From Gliomastix tumulicola (Eukaryota > Ascomycota > Sordariomycetes > Hypocreales > Bionectriaceae), in contig BCHX01000002.1 of NCBI GenBank assembly GCA_001599755.1, forward strand, positions 3,206,330 to 3,270,329: a stretch of 64,000 nucleotides of DNA, given 5' to 3'. This document shows positions 1-11,359 of this stretch, one piece after another. A program made the position numbers and the translations under genes. How positions within the stretch are numbered: position 1 is the stretch's first letter; every line of letters starts with the position of its first letter. The notes under the pieces were generated by a model that worked only from the letters and a program-made list of their open reading frames with translations, was not told where the DNA came from and did no database searches.

Positions 1-3000
1 ATGAACGATCTGCCCGACGAGATCGTGCACATCACCCAGGGGTTCATCCCCCTCAGCTCGCTCCTCACACGGCTCGCCCAGGTGACCCATAACTCGCTCC
101 AGGACACCATCACCAACATGGCCAAGCTCCCGCTGCCGGCCTCAGTCTCGAACGGCGCCTCGTCGAACCCGCAGGCTGCCGACGACCTGAGCGCCGAGAA
201 CCTTCACAAGAAGGGGACGCTGCTCAACTTTGCGCAGGACCATCACGCGAAATGGGTCAAGGCGCTCGTGATCACCGAATGGAGCAGGAAGACGGACAAG
301 GTCAGCAAGCTGATTGACCTCAAATTCCACCTCGACCAGCAGCGGATGCTGTACGACGTCGCGGTGGACAACATGGTCAACATCAAGCGAGACTTGACGT
401 ATGCTCGGATGCCCAGCCCGGACCTCAAAACAGCCCTGCAGATTCTCTCAACGGGGTCTGCTCCGTGGATGCCGGATGTGCGTACCATCTTTCCCTCCCC
501 GGCGTCTCATTGCAAGATTTGTCTAACATGGTCTTAGCTCCAATACATCGAACCTCCGCCGCTCACGGTAGACGAACAGCTCAAGTGGATCAACGACTTA
601 AACACCCTTCTCTCGCTACGACTGAACCTCGAGGAGTTCCACAAGATCCCTCCGCAGTTCAAGGACTACGAAATCGCGTCTGGAAGAGTCAAGTTCAAGG
701 TCCAGGGCGAATTCGAGGTTGACCTGACGATTGCCGACGAGGATTTCGAAAAACAGTTCTGGTTCATCGACTTCAGGTTCGGCTTCAAGCCAACGACATC
801 AGCTCTGTCAGAATCCCTACGAAACTACCTGGAGGCATGTGTGAACGATACGTTGGCAAAGGATGGGCTTGCAGGGTGCTACACGTTCTTGCACGAGTAT
901 GTCTTGACGTGCAAAATAAACGAGCTGAGACGGCAGGCTGTCCAGATGAGCAAGAAGGCATGGACAGGGACTCTCGTGGTTGAACCGCTACATCGAGCAC
1001 TCGCCATTCAGTACTGGACCTCGCGGACGTCGTCTCAGGGTCTCAAGAACTGGATTCTCATTGCCGTGAACAGCGGGCGCAAGGGCGGCGCGTCACAGGC
1101 GGGCGCCAAGCCGACGAGCTATCTGGAAGTCAAGTGGTATCGCGACAACAAAGAGGTCGAGAATTCCCCGATCAAGCTCGATGGAGAGAATCTCTCGGTG
1201 CAGAATCTAGTGCGAAACGTGATTGGGAAGCACATCGAGTATCTCCTGCGGGGAGTGCACAACAAGTTGCTAGAGGCATCACGATTCAAGAATCGCGAGG
1301 CTGGTATGATGCTCAACATCTCGGACGAGGACCCAACATTGTCTTCTCTCACTACACAGATTGGCTACAAGTCATCCGCCTCGCTCTTGGTTGAGCCGCG
1401 GACTGGCAACTTTGTTTTGAAACCCCATTCGAGGTTCACGATTCAACTTGAGCATCAGCTCAATATGAGTAAGGACCAGATCACTGAGGGGGCGATGAGT
1501 CTGGAGAACGTGCGCTGCGCATTCATCGAGGACGAGATTCACCGAACTGGGAGCGCAGCCGGCTGGAAGGCCAACCGACCACAACTCACGACAGACGACA
1601 TCAGGGCCATCACACGGAAGCGCGACTGGACAAAGACACTGTGGCTCAAGCAGGATGGTTGGGGTCCCGAATGGTTCGTTGCTGTGTTTTTAAGCCTCCA
1701 CGGCGACGAATGGTGGCTTGTCGACACGTAAGTGGCTCTTTCACCTATCTTTGGCCGTCTCCATCATGCTAACCTACAATGCAGTACTCGGAAGGCATCG
1801 CCAGGCTCGCAGGACTTCCATGCGAAGCTTCCATTTAACAAGGGTCACCCTAACTTGACAGGCGAGTTCTGGTACACACTGACCCTCTTGAGCTCTGGCA
1901 TGATCGCACAGTCGGTCGATCTGCGCGAGCTACACCAGCACCACATCAAACATATCCTGGGCGAGGTCAAGGACTTGACGGCCCCGAGCCGTGTCAGGAT
2001 GCCGGCCATCACATTCGAGCTCTCGAGCCTCTTCCCCGGCATGGTGCTTCCTGCCATTCGACAGAGGAAACCCGAAACGAGCAGGAAGGGTGCCTCGGCC
2101 AACGAGGGATTCATCACCACCATGTCGCTCTCGCCTAAGCAGCCATGGGCCAACAATATTGTTGTGATTGATTTCCAAGGCGTTCAGGTCGGGGCACCAG
2201 CGACCTCCGACTCTTCTCAAGCGCCACCCGAAGGCTCCCGCACTCTAGTCTGTGTCTCATATGCAACCGTGTCAGTGCGAAAGCCTGCCAAGCTCAAGGG
2301 CCTGGATGAGAAGATCGATCGCGACGTCAGCTATGTGGCTTCCACGGGCAAGTTCCGCGTGAGATTGCGCCATGCTGTGGGCGAGCCTACTCTCCCTACT
2401 TTCAGGTCGCGGGTCAAGGCGATCGACCGATTCGTCAACTTTCTAGAGGCTCTTGAGGACTCCAAGGACACCATTAGCAGTGAATCTGCTACCTTGAACG
2501 AAGTGTCATGCTTCTATAGCACAGTGTCACCTCCCGCGCCAGCGGCTGACGATGCGGATGGCGAAAAGTCATCACCCACGCGATGGAAGATCGTCATGGA
2601 CCTGTCCGGAGTCGACATTCGGGTCAGGCTCGAGAAGGGCAACCCGCACCTCAGGGTCATGGATCTCATCAACAGGCTGGTCAACATGGACGGCGGCATC
2701 AAGATTCTCCTGATTTGGCTCCCCTCGTCCCTCCCTGCACTCTCCGCCCTGGGCGAGATTGAGAGCAAGTGGGAAGAGGCTGTGAGCCGAACCGACGGCA
2801 GCGTCGAGTTCTCCATGAGAGCGCTAGACTGGATGGGTATCCGATACTCGCTCTACAGCAAGGACAGCGCCGGGCAGACGACGACGCGACAGCTGAGGCT
2901 CGACTGCCGCATCCGACTCCGCGGCGGCGAGCCCTGGTGGCATCTCTACCGCTCGGATGCAGACAGCGCCGAAGACGGGTTCTCGGCGGCGTTGAAGCCG

Positions 3001-3213
3001 ATCTGGGACGGCAAGGGCGAGGACTGGCAGGGCCTTAGCAAGGGCGCCGCCGGTAAGCTCAGCGGCGGTGTGGCCAAGATGCTGCATACCCTGGACGACG
3101 CGCTCCGTACCATGGTCGGCTCCACCCCAAGCGAGGGCGACGTCTCTCAGAAGCAGACGTCTACCTCGAAGAATAGTGGTCGGGTCGCGGCGCAGCCGAT
3201 CACCATTAACTAA
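1..3213 (+). CDS. MED14: Mediator complex subunit 14 (Rgr1), 5' end probably missing
   Basis: This encodes the backbone subunit of the Mediator coactivator, which links the head, middle and tail modules and connects transcription factors to RNA polymerase II in the nucleus. The model has exons 1-477, 538-1727 and 1785-3213 (1031 residues, stop at 3211-3213). Intron 1 has a GTGCGT donor and a TTAG acceptor. Intron 2 runs from GTAAGT to GCAG. The start of the protein (MNDLPDEIVHITQGFIPLSS) is the highly conserved N-terminal Med14 block, and PWMPD/LQYIEPPPLT joins smoothly across intron 1. Family members I recall from filamentous fungi carry a variable leader before this block, so the ATG at base 1 is probably an internal methionine and the true start lies upstream of the window. 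The C-terminus is Ser/Thr-rich. Family assignment is secure; the start is not. Confidence 0.93.
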
Positions 3214-4148
3214 GGGAGGACGCTTCATAATTATTTCTTTTTATTACTTTCTATTATACGCATACTTGTACGCATACTTGTCTCCCTACTTACATCTAGG
3301 TATCTCTCCGTGCACAAACGGGTCTGAGATACCAACCGGAAAAGGGGGCGTTTGGCATCTGTCTCTTTGAGAGACAGACACACATCAACGTGAGGGAGGA
3401 ACAGACGAGGACTGGCAGGGGCTCTGGGGTTGTGACTCGCTACTTACTAATTAATAGTAACATTCTTCTTTTCCCAAAAAAAATTCATTGTCGGAATACC
3501 TCGGGTAGCGTATCTCTCTAAGTAGATGGACGTTCCAATCAGCCACTCTTACGAAATCATGCTCTACCTGTGTTCCTTTGATACAGTCATTCTCAAAGAG
3601 TCACGACGTGATTTTATGTGAAGCTGACGGGTATAGATAGAGGGTACTGTATTGCCTTGCTCGTACCAAATGTTAAAAAAAAAACTCAGATAAAATCCAG
3701 ATTCCATCCTGATTCAAGCTCCTTGCGAGTCTTCAGGGATATTTCACACCCAACGCCATAGGGGGCCGTCTGGGCCATTCTTTGCCAGATCGGCACCGTT
3801 CTTGTCTCTTTCTCCTCCTCGCCACACCTCCAGGGTCCGACAACAGAAAAGAAGAAGAGTAATGAGAAGAAGAGGGAGAAACAGAAAGTAGTTAAAAATC
3901 ATAACAGGCGAAGTGAAGCGACTTCAAGATACTCGAAGGCATGTGGTAATAAAAGAAGTACTGTTGAAAGAAGAAATACACACAACGCTCTTTCTAGCAT
4001 AAGTAGGTAGGTGGTTTCCAGTGTGTCAAATGAGAAGAAAGAAATGAGAAGAGAAAGAAAAGAAAAGAAAAGCACCGCGGTATTGTTCGCCATGGACAAA
4101 CAGGCATTGTTGCCACGGTTTCAGCAAACTGCAGCAGAGAAGAGAAGA
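3214..4148. other. Intergenic, convergent 3' regions of MED14 and the SANT/Myb gene
   Basis: No credible gene is seen. The stretch is AT-richer than its flanks, with short homopolymers, and both neighbouring genes end into it. A purine-only GAAA-rich tract lies at about 4031-4072, in the presumed 3' UTR of the SANT/Myb gene. Confidence 0.6.
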
Positions 4149-5243
4149 TCATCGCCAGGTAGCATGCAGCCGCGCCCGCCGCCTGTTGACGCCGACGTGA
4201 TTGCCCGCGACGAGGCTCTTCCACCGGCGGTCGACCGCGTGCCGGTCGCGGCCCATGGCGCTCGCGCAGTCGCGCCAGTCCTCGGGCTTGAGGCGCATCT
4301 TGGCGAGGACGAGCTCGACGAGGATCTTGTCGTCCTCGACGGACCAGGCCTCGTCGTCGCCGGGCTCGCGGACGGGATCCGTGCCGGGGCCGCCGCGCCG
4401 GGCGGAGGCGCGCTGCTCCGGGTCGTGCTGGAACTGGGCGTGGTAGTCGGCGCGGTCGAGGCCCAGGGGGAGGTTCTCTGGTGCGATGCGCGAGCGTTTT
4501 GGTGTTGAGGGGCGCGGGGGCAGGGAGGACTCGGGGTCTTGTTCTTGTTTTTGCTCTTGCGTCGGGAGGGGCTGAGCTTGCTCTGTTACCGGCTCCGGGT
4601 GTTGGAAGTCGGAGCCGGAGGCGAAGTCGGCGTCGGAGTCGGAAACGTCGACTAGATCCGAGTCGGCGTCGAGTACGTGCTGGTCGGCGTCGCCTTCGGC
4701 CGCGCGTCGGCGCTTATGGGGACTCGGGACCGGTGTCGAGGCGCGCTTGACGATCTTCTTCTTCCTGGGCAGCACCCGGTCACTCTGACCACCACCCGAC
4801 CGCGTTGCGCGAGCCCGCACCAGAAGTCTCTTGCCACCACCCACCCCCGAGGGCGTATGCGCGGCACCGGTATGAGTAGTCGCCGCATCACTCGCACCCG
4901 TATAGGGGGGCAGCGTGCTGCTGCCTCCATGGCTCCGTGTCAGGGGGGGCGGTGGCGGCGGCGTCGCATAGGCGAGCGGCGGCGTGGGCAGCTCCGTCAT
5001 CTCAGGCGACGGCAGTTCGTGGCTCGGTGGGAAGTAAGGGTTCACCTCCTGCGCTGCTGCCGACGACATGATATAGTGTAGGGAATGGCAGCTGCTGACG
5101 AGGTTGCCGGGGAACGTCGACTGCGACAGCGGGTTCGGCGGACTCGACGGCGGCGATGCGAAGAAGCGGGCGGACTGGCGGCGTGTGGTCGTCTGCAGTG
5201 ATTCGCAGGAGAGCGGCCCGGACATGGCTGAGGAGAGGAGCAT
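4149..5243 (-). CDS. SANT/Myb-like domain protein, probable nuclear DNA- or chromatin-binding protein
   Basis: This is a single uninterrupted frame of up to 364 residues. The last ~70 residues contain one SANT/Myb-like helix-turn-helix: the tryptophans in AWSVEDDKILVELV, PEDWRDCASAMGRD and AVDRRWKSLVAG have Myb spacing, and the protein ends about 20 residues later. Before it lies a long disordered region rich in Pro, Ser, acidic stretches and basic KKK/KRRR clusters that could act as nuclear localisation signals. Three in-frame ATGs are possible: 5243, 5225 (context GCCATG) and 5069. The sequence between the first and third is Ser/Arg-rich and nearly lacks acidic residues, so it is either translated leader or 5' UTR. 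No partner or target can be named from the sequence. A single Myb repeat at the C-terminus is common among uncharacterised fungal proteins. Confidence 0.75.
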   Translation of the reverse strand: MLLSSAMSGPLSCESLQTTTRRQSARFFASPPSSPPNPLSQSTFPGNLVSSCHSLHYIMSSAAAQEVNPYFPPSHELPSPEMTELPTPPLAYATPPPPPPLTRSHGGSSTLPPYTGASDAATTHTGAAHTPSGVGGGKRLLVRARATRSGGGQSDRVLPRKKKIVKRASTPVPSPHKRRRAAEGDADQHVLDADSDLVDVSDSDADFASGSDFQHPEPVTEQAQPLPTQEQKQEQDPESSLPPRPSTPKRSRIAPENLPLGLDRADYHAQFQHDPEQRASARRGGPGTDPVREPGDDEAWSVEDDKILVELVLAKMRLKPEDWRDCASAMGRDRHAVDRRWKSLVAGNHVGVNRRRARLHATWR

Positions 5244-8200
5244 GATGTCTATATTCTTTCTTTGTTATGGTTTGTTTGCTTGTTGCTGCTGCTATTATTG
5301 TTGCTGCTGAGTCGGCCTCAGTCCTTTGTCACTTTGTGTCTTCTCGTCGTGTAAGTCGCCGAGGCGCGCAAACGGGAGGATGCGACGATGCGACAGCGGA
5401 CGAAAGGGCCGGCCAGGTAGGGCGTGGGATCGTTTGTCGCGGCGTCGGAAACAGGTCTGAAGCTTGGGAGAAAGATGCGCTGGGCGGCGAAGGTGTGCGC
5501 AATGCGCGCGGGGGCCAGGACGTTGTTTGCGACAGAGGGACGATGGCTTCTATGATTGTCCGTCGCTTCGAAGGGGGCGATGCGGCGTCTGTAACAATGC
5601 GCGCGCGGGAGATTTCTTGTCGAAAAAAAAGCTGATGTGTCGATGATAGTAATATGCAGTTCAAGCAGGTTCGAGAGCGAGGTGAGCGGCGGACAAGCGA
5701 CAGTTGCGACGGGTTCGTTGGGGATCTTGGTGAGCGTTGGTTGGTGGTGGTGGTTGGTTGATGGCAGTTGCGATAGTGGGTGATTGGGGGGACGCTGGAA
5801 ATTGGGGGCGGATGCGCAGGTTCAAAAGAGCCCGGCCAAGGACCTGCTGGGACTGCTGGAGACCTGCTGGACGGCACTGGGTCCAGTGGGTAATTTAGTG
5901 GGCGTCATGAAGAGGCGGCAGGGGGGGTTCGCTGAAGGGACGAGTAGATGGTGTGTACTTGTAAGTAGCTGTTCAAGCATATCATGTACGCAACTACATT
6001 TCAGCTACCTCCCTCTACCCCTGACGGAGACGGTGCAACTGGGGAGTTGCGAGACGGTGGGCCACCGGATTGCCCTGATTCCCTGAACAAGGGGCGTGTG
6101 TCTTGACTGCATCCAGCCTGCCTTTTCCACTGCGAAGCGCATCTGCCCTCTGTCTCTCCCGCCGCTACCCTTCTTCTGCTCGCCCGCTTGCATTGGCCCG
6201 GTCTCCATGTCTGACAGTGCGCCCACGATGACGGTCGAACGACACGGGAAGCCGAGCCCAGCCCAGCCCAGCCCTCCCTCTGCTGCGATTGATTGATTGC
6301 CTTACCATCTGAATCACACAAAAAGCCAATGTCTCTCTCTCCCAGCCTTCCACAGACACACACACACACATACGCACCCCGCCTACCAATGATGCCGGGT
6401 GATCGAGTGTCATCGAGAAAAATAAGGCACACACCATCCTGCGAGATCACTAGCAGCTATGCGATTTACATCATAACCTGGCGGGCGTGCTACCTAACCC
6501 TCATTCCCTTAATGCGCTGACATCACACTCGCCAGAGGATCAGACACCAACCAACCCAACCCATCCCACCACCATCGGGCAAGTCGCCGTGGTATCGAGA
6601 CTTCCAAGGCCCTTGGAAGGATGATGACTCGAGGGATATTTTTCGGTGTGCTGCCACACCCTTTCTCTCTCTCACTTATCTATCTTGTTTTGGTCTCATG
6701 CATGCGCAAAGCACACCTCGTGACGTGCATGAGTGCCACTCACACTCCCACCCTCTCTCCCTGCCCCAACCCAACGTAACCACATGCCCATGTGCGCATG
6801 CAGACAAGAGGTTTAAGCCGCTTTTCCCTACTAGTGCATACATATATATGTACGGGTGTGGTGTGGGTGTGGTGGTGTGCATCACGAGAGCGATCATGCC
6901 AGGTACCCTGTCCTTCCCATTGGCCAGCCAACATGAAAGGAACTGGACTGGTTCGAAAGAGACATCGAAAATACCAGTGTTTGCTGGTGATGGACGATGA
7001 CGGGCCCTGGATGAGTGAGCCGTGAGTCAGAAAAAAAAAGGCCAACTAATGCAAGCGGGCTATGTTCTTGTCCTTCGGTCGTGCAAGAAAAAAAGGGAGA
7101 GAGGGCCCCTTGCCTCAGATCCCGGATGGCAGTTCTCCGGGAGCGAGTGAGTGTGTGAAGTGAGACATGCAGCATGCAGGTCATCCCATCACATCGCCCC
7201 CTCCTGACAGCTCTGCTGTCCCAGCAACAGCCGGAAAAGAAACAGAGGGGGGGGGGGAGGACATGAGGGAAATGAGGTAATTGGCATGCCAGCCAGCCCG
7301 CTCTCTCGCGCGCGTCGGACGAGCAAGGTCGTCACGCGTGGAGACGCGTAAAGTGGTGGTCTGGAAACGCGTGGCAGACGCGTCTTAATTAAATTGCCTC
7401 GTGTCCCCACCTTTTTCCAATTTTCCAGCGTCTTCTGACCAATAGGCGACGAGCCTGATGCCCCGCAGATGCAGGTGAGTTGAAGTTGGTCTCCACATGA
7501 GTGTGGGGCTCGGGCGTCGTCCCGTCCCAGGTTTGGTTTGGTAAAGTAGTTTCTTCTAGAGATGAAAGCGTCGAAGCTCGCCCTGACTTGAGTCTCTTCC
7601 CGTCGACGAACCGGACGGGCACGACTCGGTTTCAGAGGGGACTAAAAGGTGCTAATTCAGATAGTCTCCGGGCCCTTCATCTTTATCTTCATCCCTTCTG
7701 TCAAGGGGCACGGATGAAATATCTCTTTAATATCGGTGAACCATCTCCCCCTTTTGATCCATCTTCACTCGGCTCGACCCATCTAGAGGGATGAACAGGC
7801 CCCAACAACTCGCCGAGATTGAGGCTCAGTTGAGGGAGGACAAGTTGCACTTCCATCTCTTCGTCGTCATCGAGCGTTATGAGATCCAGTATTCTGCCGA
7901 CTAAGCTCCAACAACACAACTCATCGTCCAACAAGTCACGACGTGTAGACAGACAGGCAAACTAAGTACTTAGTCAAGCGAGAAAGCATCAGTGTATTGT
8001 ATCCCTCTTCGCCTGTCCGCGCCGATGCATACATGCATACGCATGCAGCCACAATAACAATAAGAGAAAGAAAGAAAAAATTACTAATCGTCCATCAGCC
8101 ATAACATACCCTCTTGTTGTAAAAAGAAAAGTTTCCGTATCAATGGGCCTCCTCCCCTGCCTGGGCCCTTCCCCCTCTAGTCCAGTTAAGGTAGTCCATC

Positions 8201-8908
8201 ACGCTCAGCAAGTCTCTTCCAACTTGCCTGCCGTCCCCACGTCCCCCGACAGCCTCTGTTTTGGTAAAGATAGTCTTCCTCCATTACGTTTCGACAAGCC
8301 CAGAGGGGCGGGGACCGATGACCAGTCGGCAGAGTAATGGTCGATCGGCCTGAGCGGGCGAAAAAATAGATCTTTCAAAGTCGCAGAAGAGAGAGAAAAA
8401 AAGTCCTCGAATGGGATCGCGGGCCAAGCGCATCAAGAAACAAGTGCAAAAGTCCTGAACATCAGGGTGTGCGTGAAGGACGCCGGGCCGTGCTTGGTAC
8501 CAAGGTCACAGCTGTGCCGAGGAGAAAGCAGGTGAAAAGAAGAAGGAGAATAAGGGGAACAGAACGAATCGGGCGCAAGAATGCTCTCCCTCATCCAAGG
8601 CACAGCGATGGCGGCTCTGTCGTGTCTAAGGAAGGCAGGCTAGGGTATCGCATCCCAAGCAGAAACGTGTCATCCTCGTTTGTCGTCGTGTACTAGTCGG
8701 TGGAGGCAGGTTGTCGAGGCCATCGTCCAAGCCGTAGCCTTCCTTGGCCTCGTCATTTCGTCGAACTTGAGATACAATTGCGTTTCAAGCCTCAGATCTG
8801 GCTCGGCCATCCCATATGTTTCTTGACCTTCACTCAAGCAGACCGAGAGAAACAGAAAGGATCGGCTCAAGAAGGCAAGGCGGCCGGGACGAGGTTGTGG
8901 ATGGCGCC
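5244..8908. other. Long gene-free interval (3.7 kb)
   Basis: I see no ORF with family resemblance or plausible splicing here. The frames present (for example 5329-5877 minus, 182 codons) are Pro/Ser/Arg-rich low-complexity readings. Content includes CT-rich leader-like sequence upstream of the SANT/Myb gene, a CA repeat near 6354-6370, a G run near 7245-7257, and alternating purine-pyrimidine sequence near 6840-6852 and 8025-8047. It probably comprises the SANT/Myb promoter and 5' UTR plus the 3' UTR of the SKT5-like gene. An unannotated long non-coding transcript cannot be excluded. Confidence 0.55.
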
Positions 8909-11359
8909 TCACATCACAATACACTCCTTGTCGTTGCCATCTTTGGTGATCTTTCCAGAGCGCGGGGGCGCGACCTGCATGGGAGTTCCCTCGCCACCAC
9001 TAACAGCCGCCTCGATGATAGCAAGTCGCTGCTTCGCGCGTTCGTCCCCAGCGTCGGCCGCCTTAACGTACCAGACGTTGGCCTCCAGAATATCACGACG
9101 ACATCCGATGCCCATCTCTGTGAAGTATCCCACAGCGTACTGTGCCTTGACGAAACCTGTATTGAAGATCATATTAGCCCCTGACTACGCCTCTTTTTCA
9201 CAATCAATCAATCAATCAATCACATGTCAGCCCAGGGGAGACTTACCGAGCGTCGCAGATTTAGACGCCCACTCGTATGCTTCTTCCTCGTCCCTGTCCA
9301 ATATCGGCGGCGCGCCAACCATGTACCACGCACACAGGCCCATCATAGCCGCAGCGTGACCGCGTTCCGCAGCCCCAGTGTAGAAGTGGACGCTGAGCGA
9401 GGGGTCCCGCGGGCACTGCAGGCGGCCGTGCTCGTACGCATCGCCCATCCGAAAGTTGGCTTCCGGGTGGCCAAGGTCGGCGGCCATGGTGAAGAGCTCC
9501 GCAGCGTAGTGCTCGTCGGCGAAGATGTCGTCTCCATAGCCCGTCTCGTACAAGCATCCTAGCTGGTACGGGGCCGCGTTGTACTGGTGGTCTGCGGCCT
9601 CAGTGGCCAACTTCATCCACTTGATACCTTCACGGTACCGCTTCTCACCCAAGTCACCAGACAGGCACGCCTTGCCGAGACGGGTCATGGCACCCGGGTG
9701 ACGCTTAGAAGCCGCGCTCCTCAGGAACTGCACAGCCTTGACAGCATCCCTTCGGCATCCCCAGCCGAATTCGTAGCAGAGCGCAGTACGGTAGGCGGAC
9801 TCGGCATGTCCGTGCTTCGCTGCGAGGACGAAGAGGGGGAACGCCGAGTTGTAGTCCTCCTTGCCCTTGTTGAAGAGTCCCGAGGCGTACCCGTCTGCCA
9901 GGTAGTACTGCGCAAAGGGGTAGCCGCTGCTGGATAACCGCTGAAGGATCTGGCGGGCCTCGCGCACCAGCTCGTAAGGGCTCGTCACCGTGGCCTCGAT
10001 GATAGGGCTGTCGTGGTCTCGCAGCGGCTGTGGGCTGTTTTTCCTTCCCTTTGGATCCGTGACATCTAAGCCCTGCTCCTGTGCGGTGGAGATGAGGAAC
10101 ACCGCAAACGAATACTGAATGGAAAGATCATTCGTCTTCTTCACATTTTGCCTGTACATCTCGAGCGTCTTCTGCGTCGAAAGGAGGGATGCGTTGTTAC
10201 CGACAACCGTCCTCAGATTCGAGTTATCCAGGGTCAGGGGTGCCGGCGCCTGCTGGGGATACGGCACGTTCAGCAGCTCAGCGTAGGTCGACAAGCGAAC
10301 ATCGGGAGACTTTCTCGACTGAACGGAAGGAGCACGCAGGTGCGAGCCACCCGGCATGAGGCCAGGCGAGCGTCCGCGAGGGGCAAGATCACTGTGAACC
10401 GAGTAGGAGGACTGCGGCCGGGGCAGGGAGCTTCTCCTGAAGTACTGGGATGTGGGCGTCAGATGACGCCGAGGGTTCCCGACGCCATCGGTCAGGTCTG
10501 GGCTGGACGCCGTCCGGGCCTCGTTGGGAATGCTATTCACGCGGGGGTGCGGCTGCTGCTGCTGATGGTGGTACTGGAACTGTGGGACAGACTGCAGTCC
10601 GGGACCCTGGCCCTCGATGACGGAGCTTCCAGGCGAGTCATCTGGGGGTTGGCAGTCTGCGTTTTCGTTGATGCCGGACACGGAGCTGGCGCTGGTGGCA
10701 GCAGAAGACTCCGTGGAAGCTTGCTGTTGCGTGCTGGCCGTGTCGTCCGACTCGCGGCTATTCCTGTACAGCTCCTGTTGCTTTATCCTGTCCGCCGGGC
10801 TTATGGGGGAGGTGATGGTCGGCGTCTCGTAGTCGTCACTGGTCGTGGACGGCCTGTGCCCAGCATCTTCGAAATCGTTGGCCGGCGGGCTCTGCGGCGG
10901 TTGCCGGCGAGGTATGGCGGTCGAGGAGCTGGACGCGAAGGCAGTAGGCCGAGGGATCTGGGGCGAGCCCTGGCTGATGAAGTCTGGCCCCTGCGGAGAC
11001 GAGGGAGCCGTCGTGAAGCCTGGTTCCCGGTGCCTCGTCCTGTCGGTAAGGTTGATATGCGCCGCACGTGGCTGCATGTGTTCGATGTCGACATTGGAAG
11101 GCTGGGCCCAATTATCCTGCTGAAAGTTTACCCGCACAGGCGAAACGGGCGCCTCTCGAATGCGTGGCGCACCGTCGTTGGCAGCATATCCAGCGGGGAC
11201 GCCCAGAGGCTTTCGCGAGACGGCCTTGTCGCCCATTGAGGACCTCGGGAGGTGTTCCTGCAGGCTGGTGGGAGAGGCAGCCACGGGAGGCGGCGAGGTG
11301 CTGACGGCGGCCATGGCTCGGTCACTGGTCAGGGGACACTCGTCGTCCCCGTCGCCCAA
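8909..11359 (-). CDS. SKT5: SKT5/Chs4-like activator of chitin synthase, Sel1 repeats and C-terminal CaaX box
   Basis: This encodes a homologue of yeast Skt5/Chs4, the regulatory subunit that activates and localises chitin synthase Chs3 at the plasma membrane. Exon 1 is 11359-9247 and exon 2 is 9156-8909 (786 residues). The intron uses a GTAAGT donor and an ATACAG acceptor, giving ATLG/FVKAQYAVGYFTEMG across the join, which keeps the Sel1 repeat in register. The first ~380 residues are disordered and Ser/Pro/Gln-rich. They are followed by the family block LLNVPYPQQ...LDNSNLRTVVGNN, then about seven Sel1-type repeats (roughly residues 450-750, for example FPLFVLAAKHGHAESAYRTA). The last four residues are CIVM, a CaaX box predicted to be farnesylated, as in the yeast protein (CVIM). 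An alternative start, MAAVSTSPP, lies at 11314. It is divergent from the class IV chitin synthase gene. Confidence 0.92.
9202..9222. repeat. AATC tetranucleotide microsatellite in the SKT5-like intron
   Basis: About five tandem copies of AATC lie inside the single intron (9246-9157) of the SKT5-like gene. No function is inferred. Confidence 0.85.

Noticed and set aside
5329..5877. 182-codon minus frame upstream of the SANT/Myb gene
   Set aside because: Pro/Ser/Arg low complexity, no domain; more likely 5' UTR or promoter sequence.
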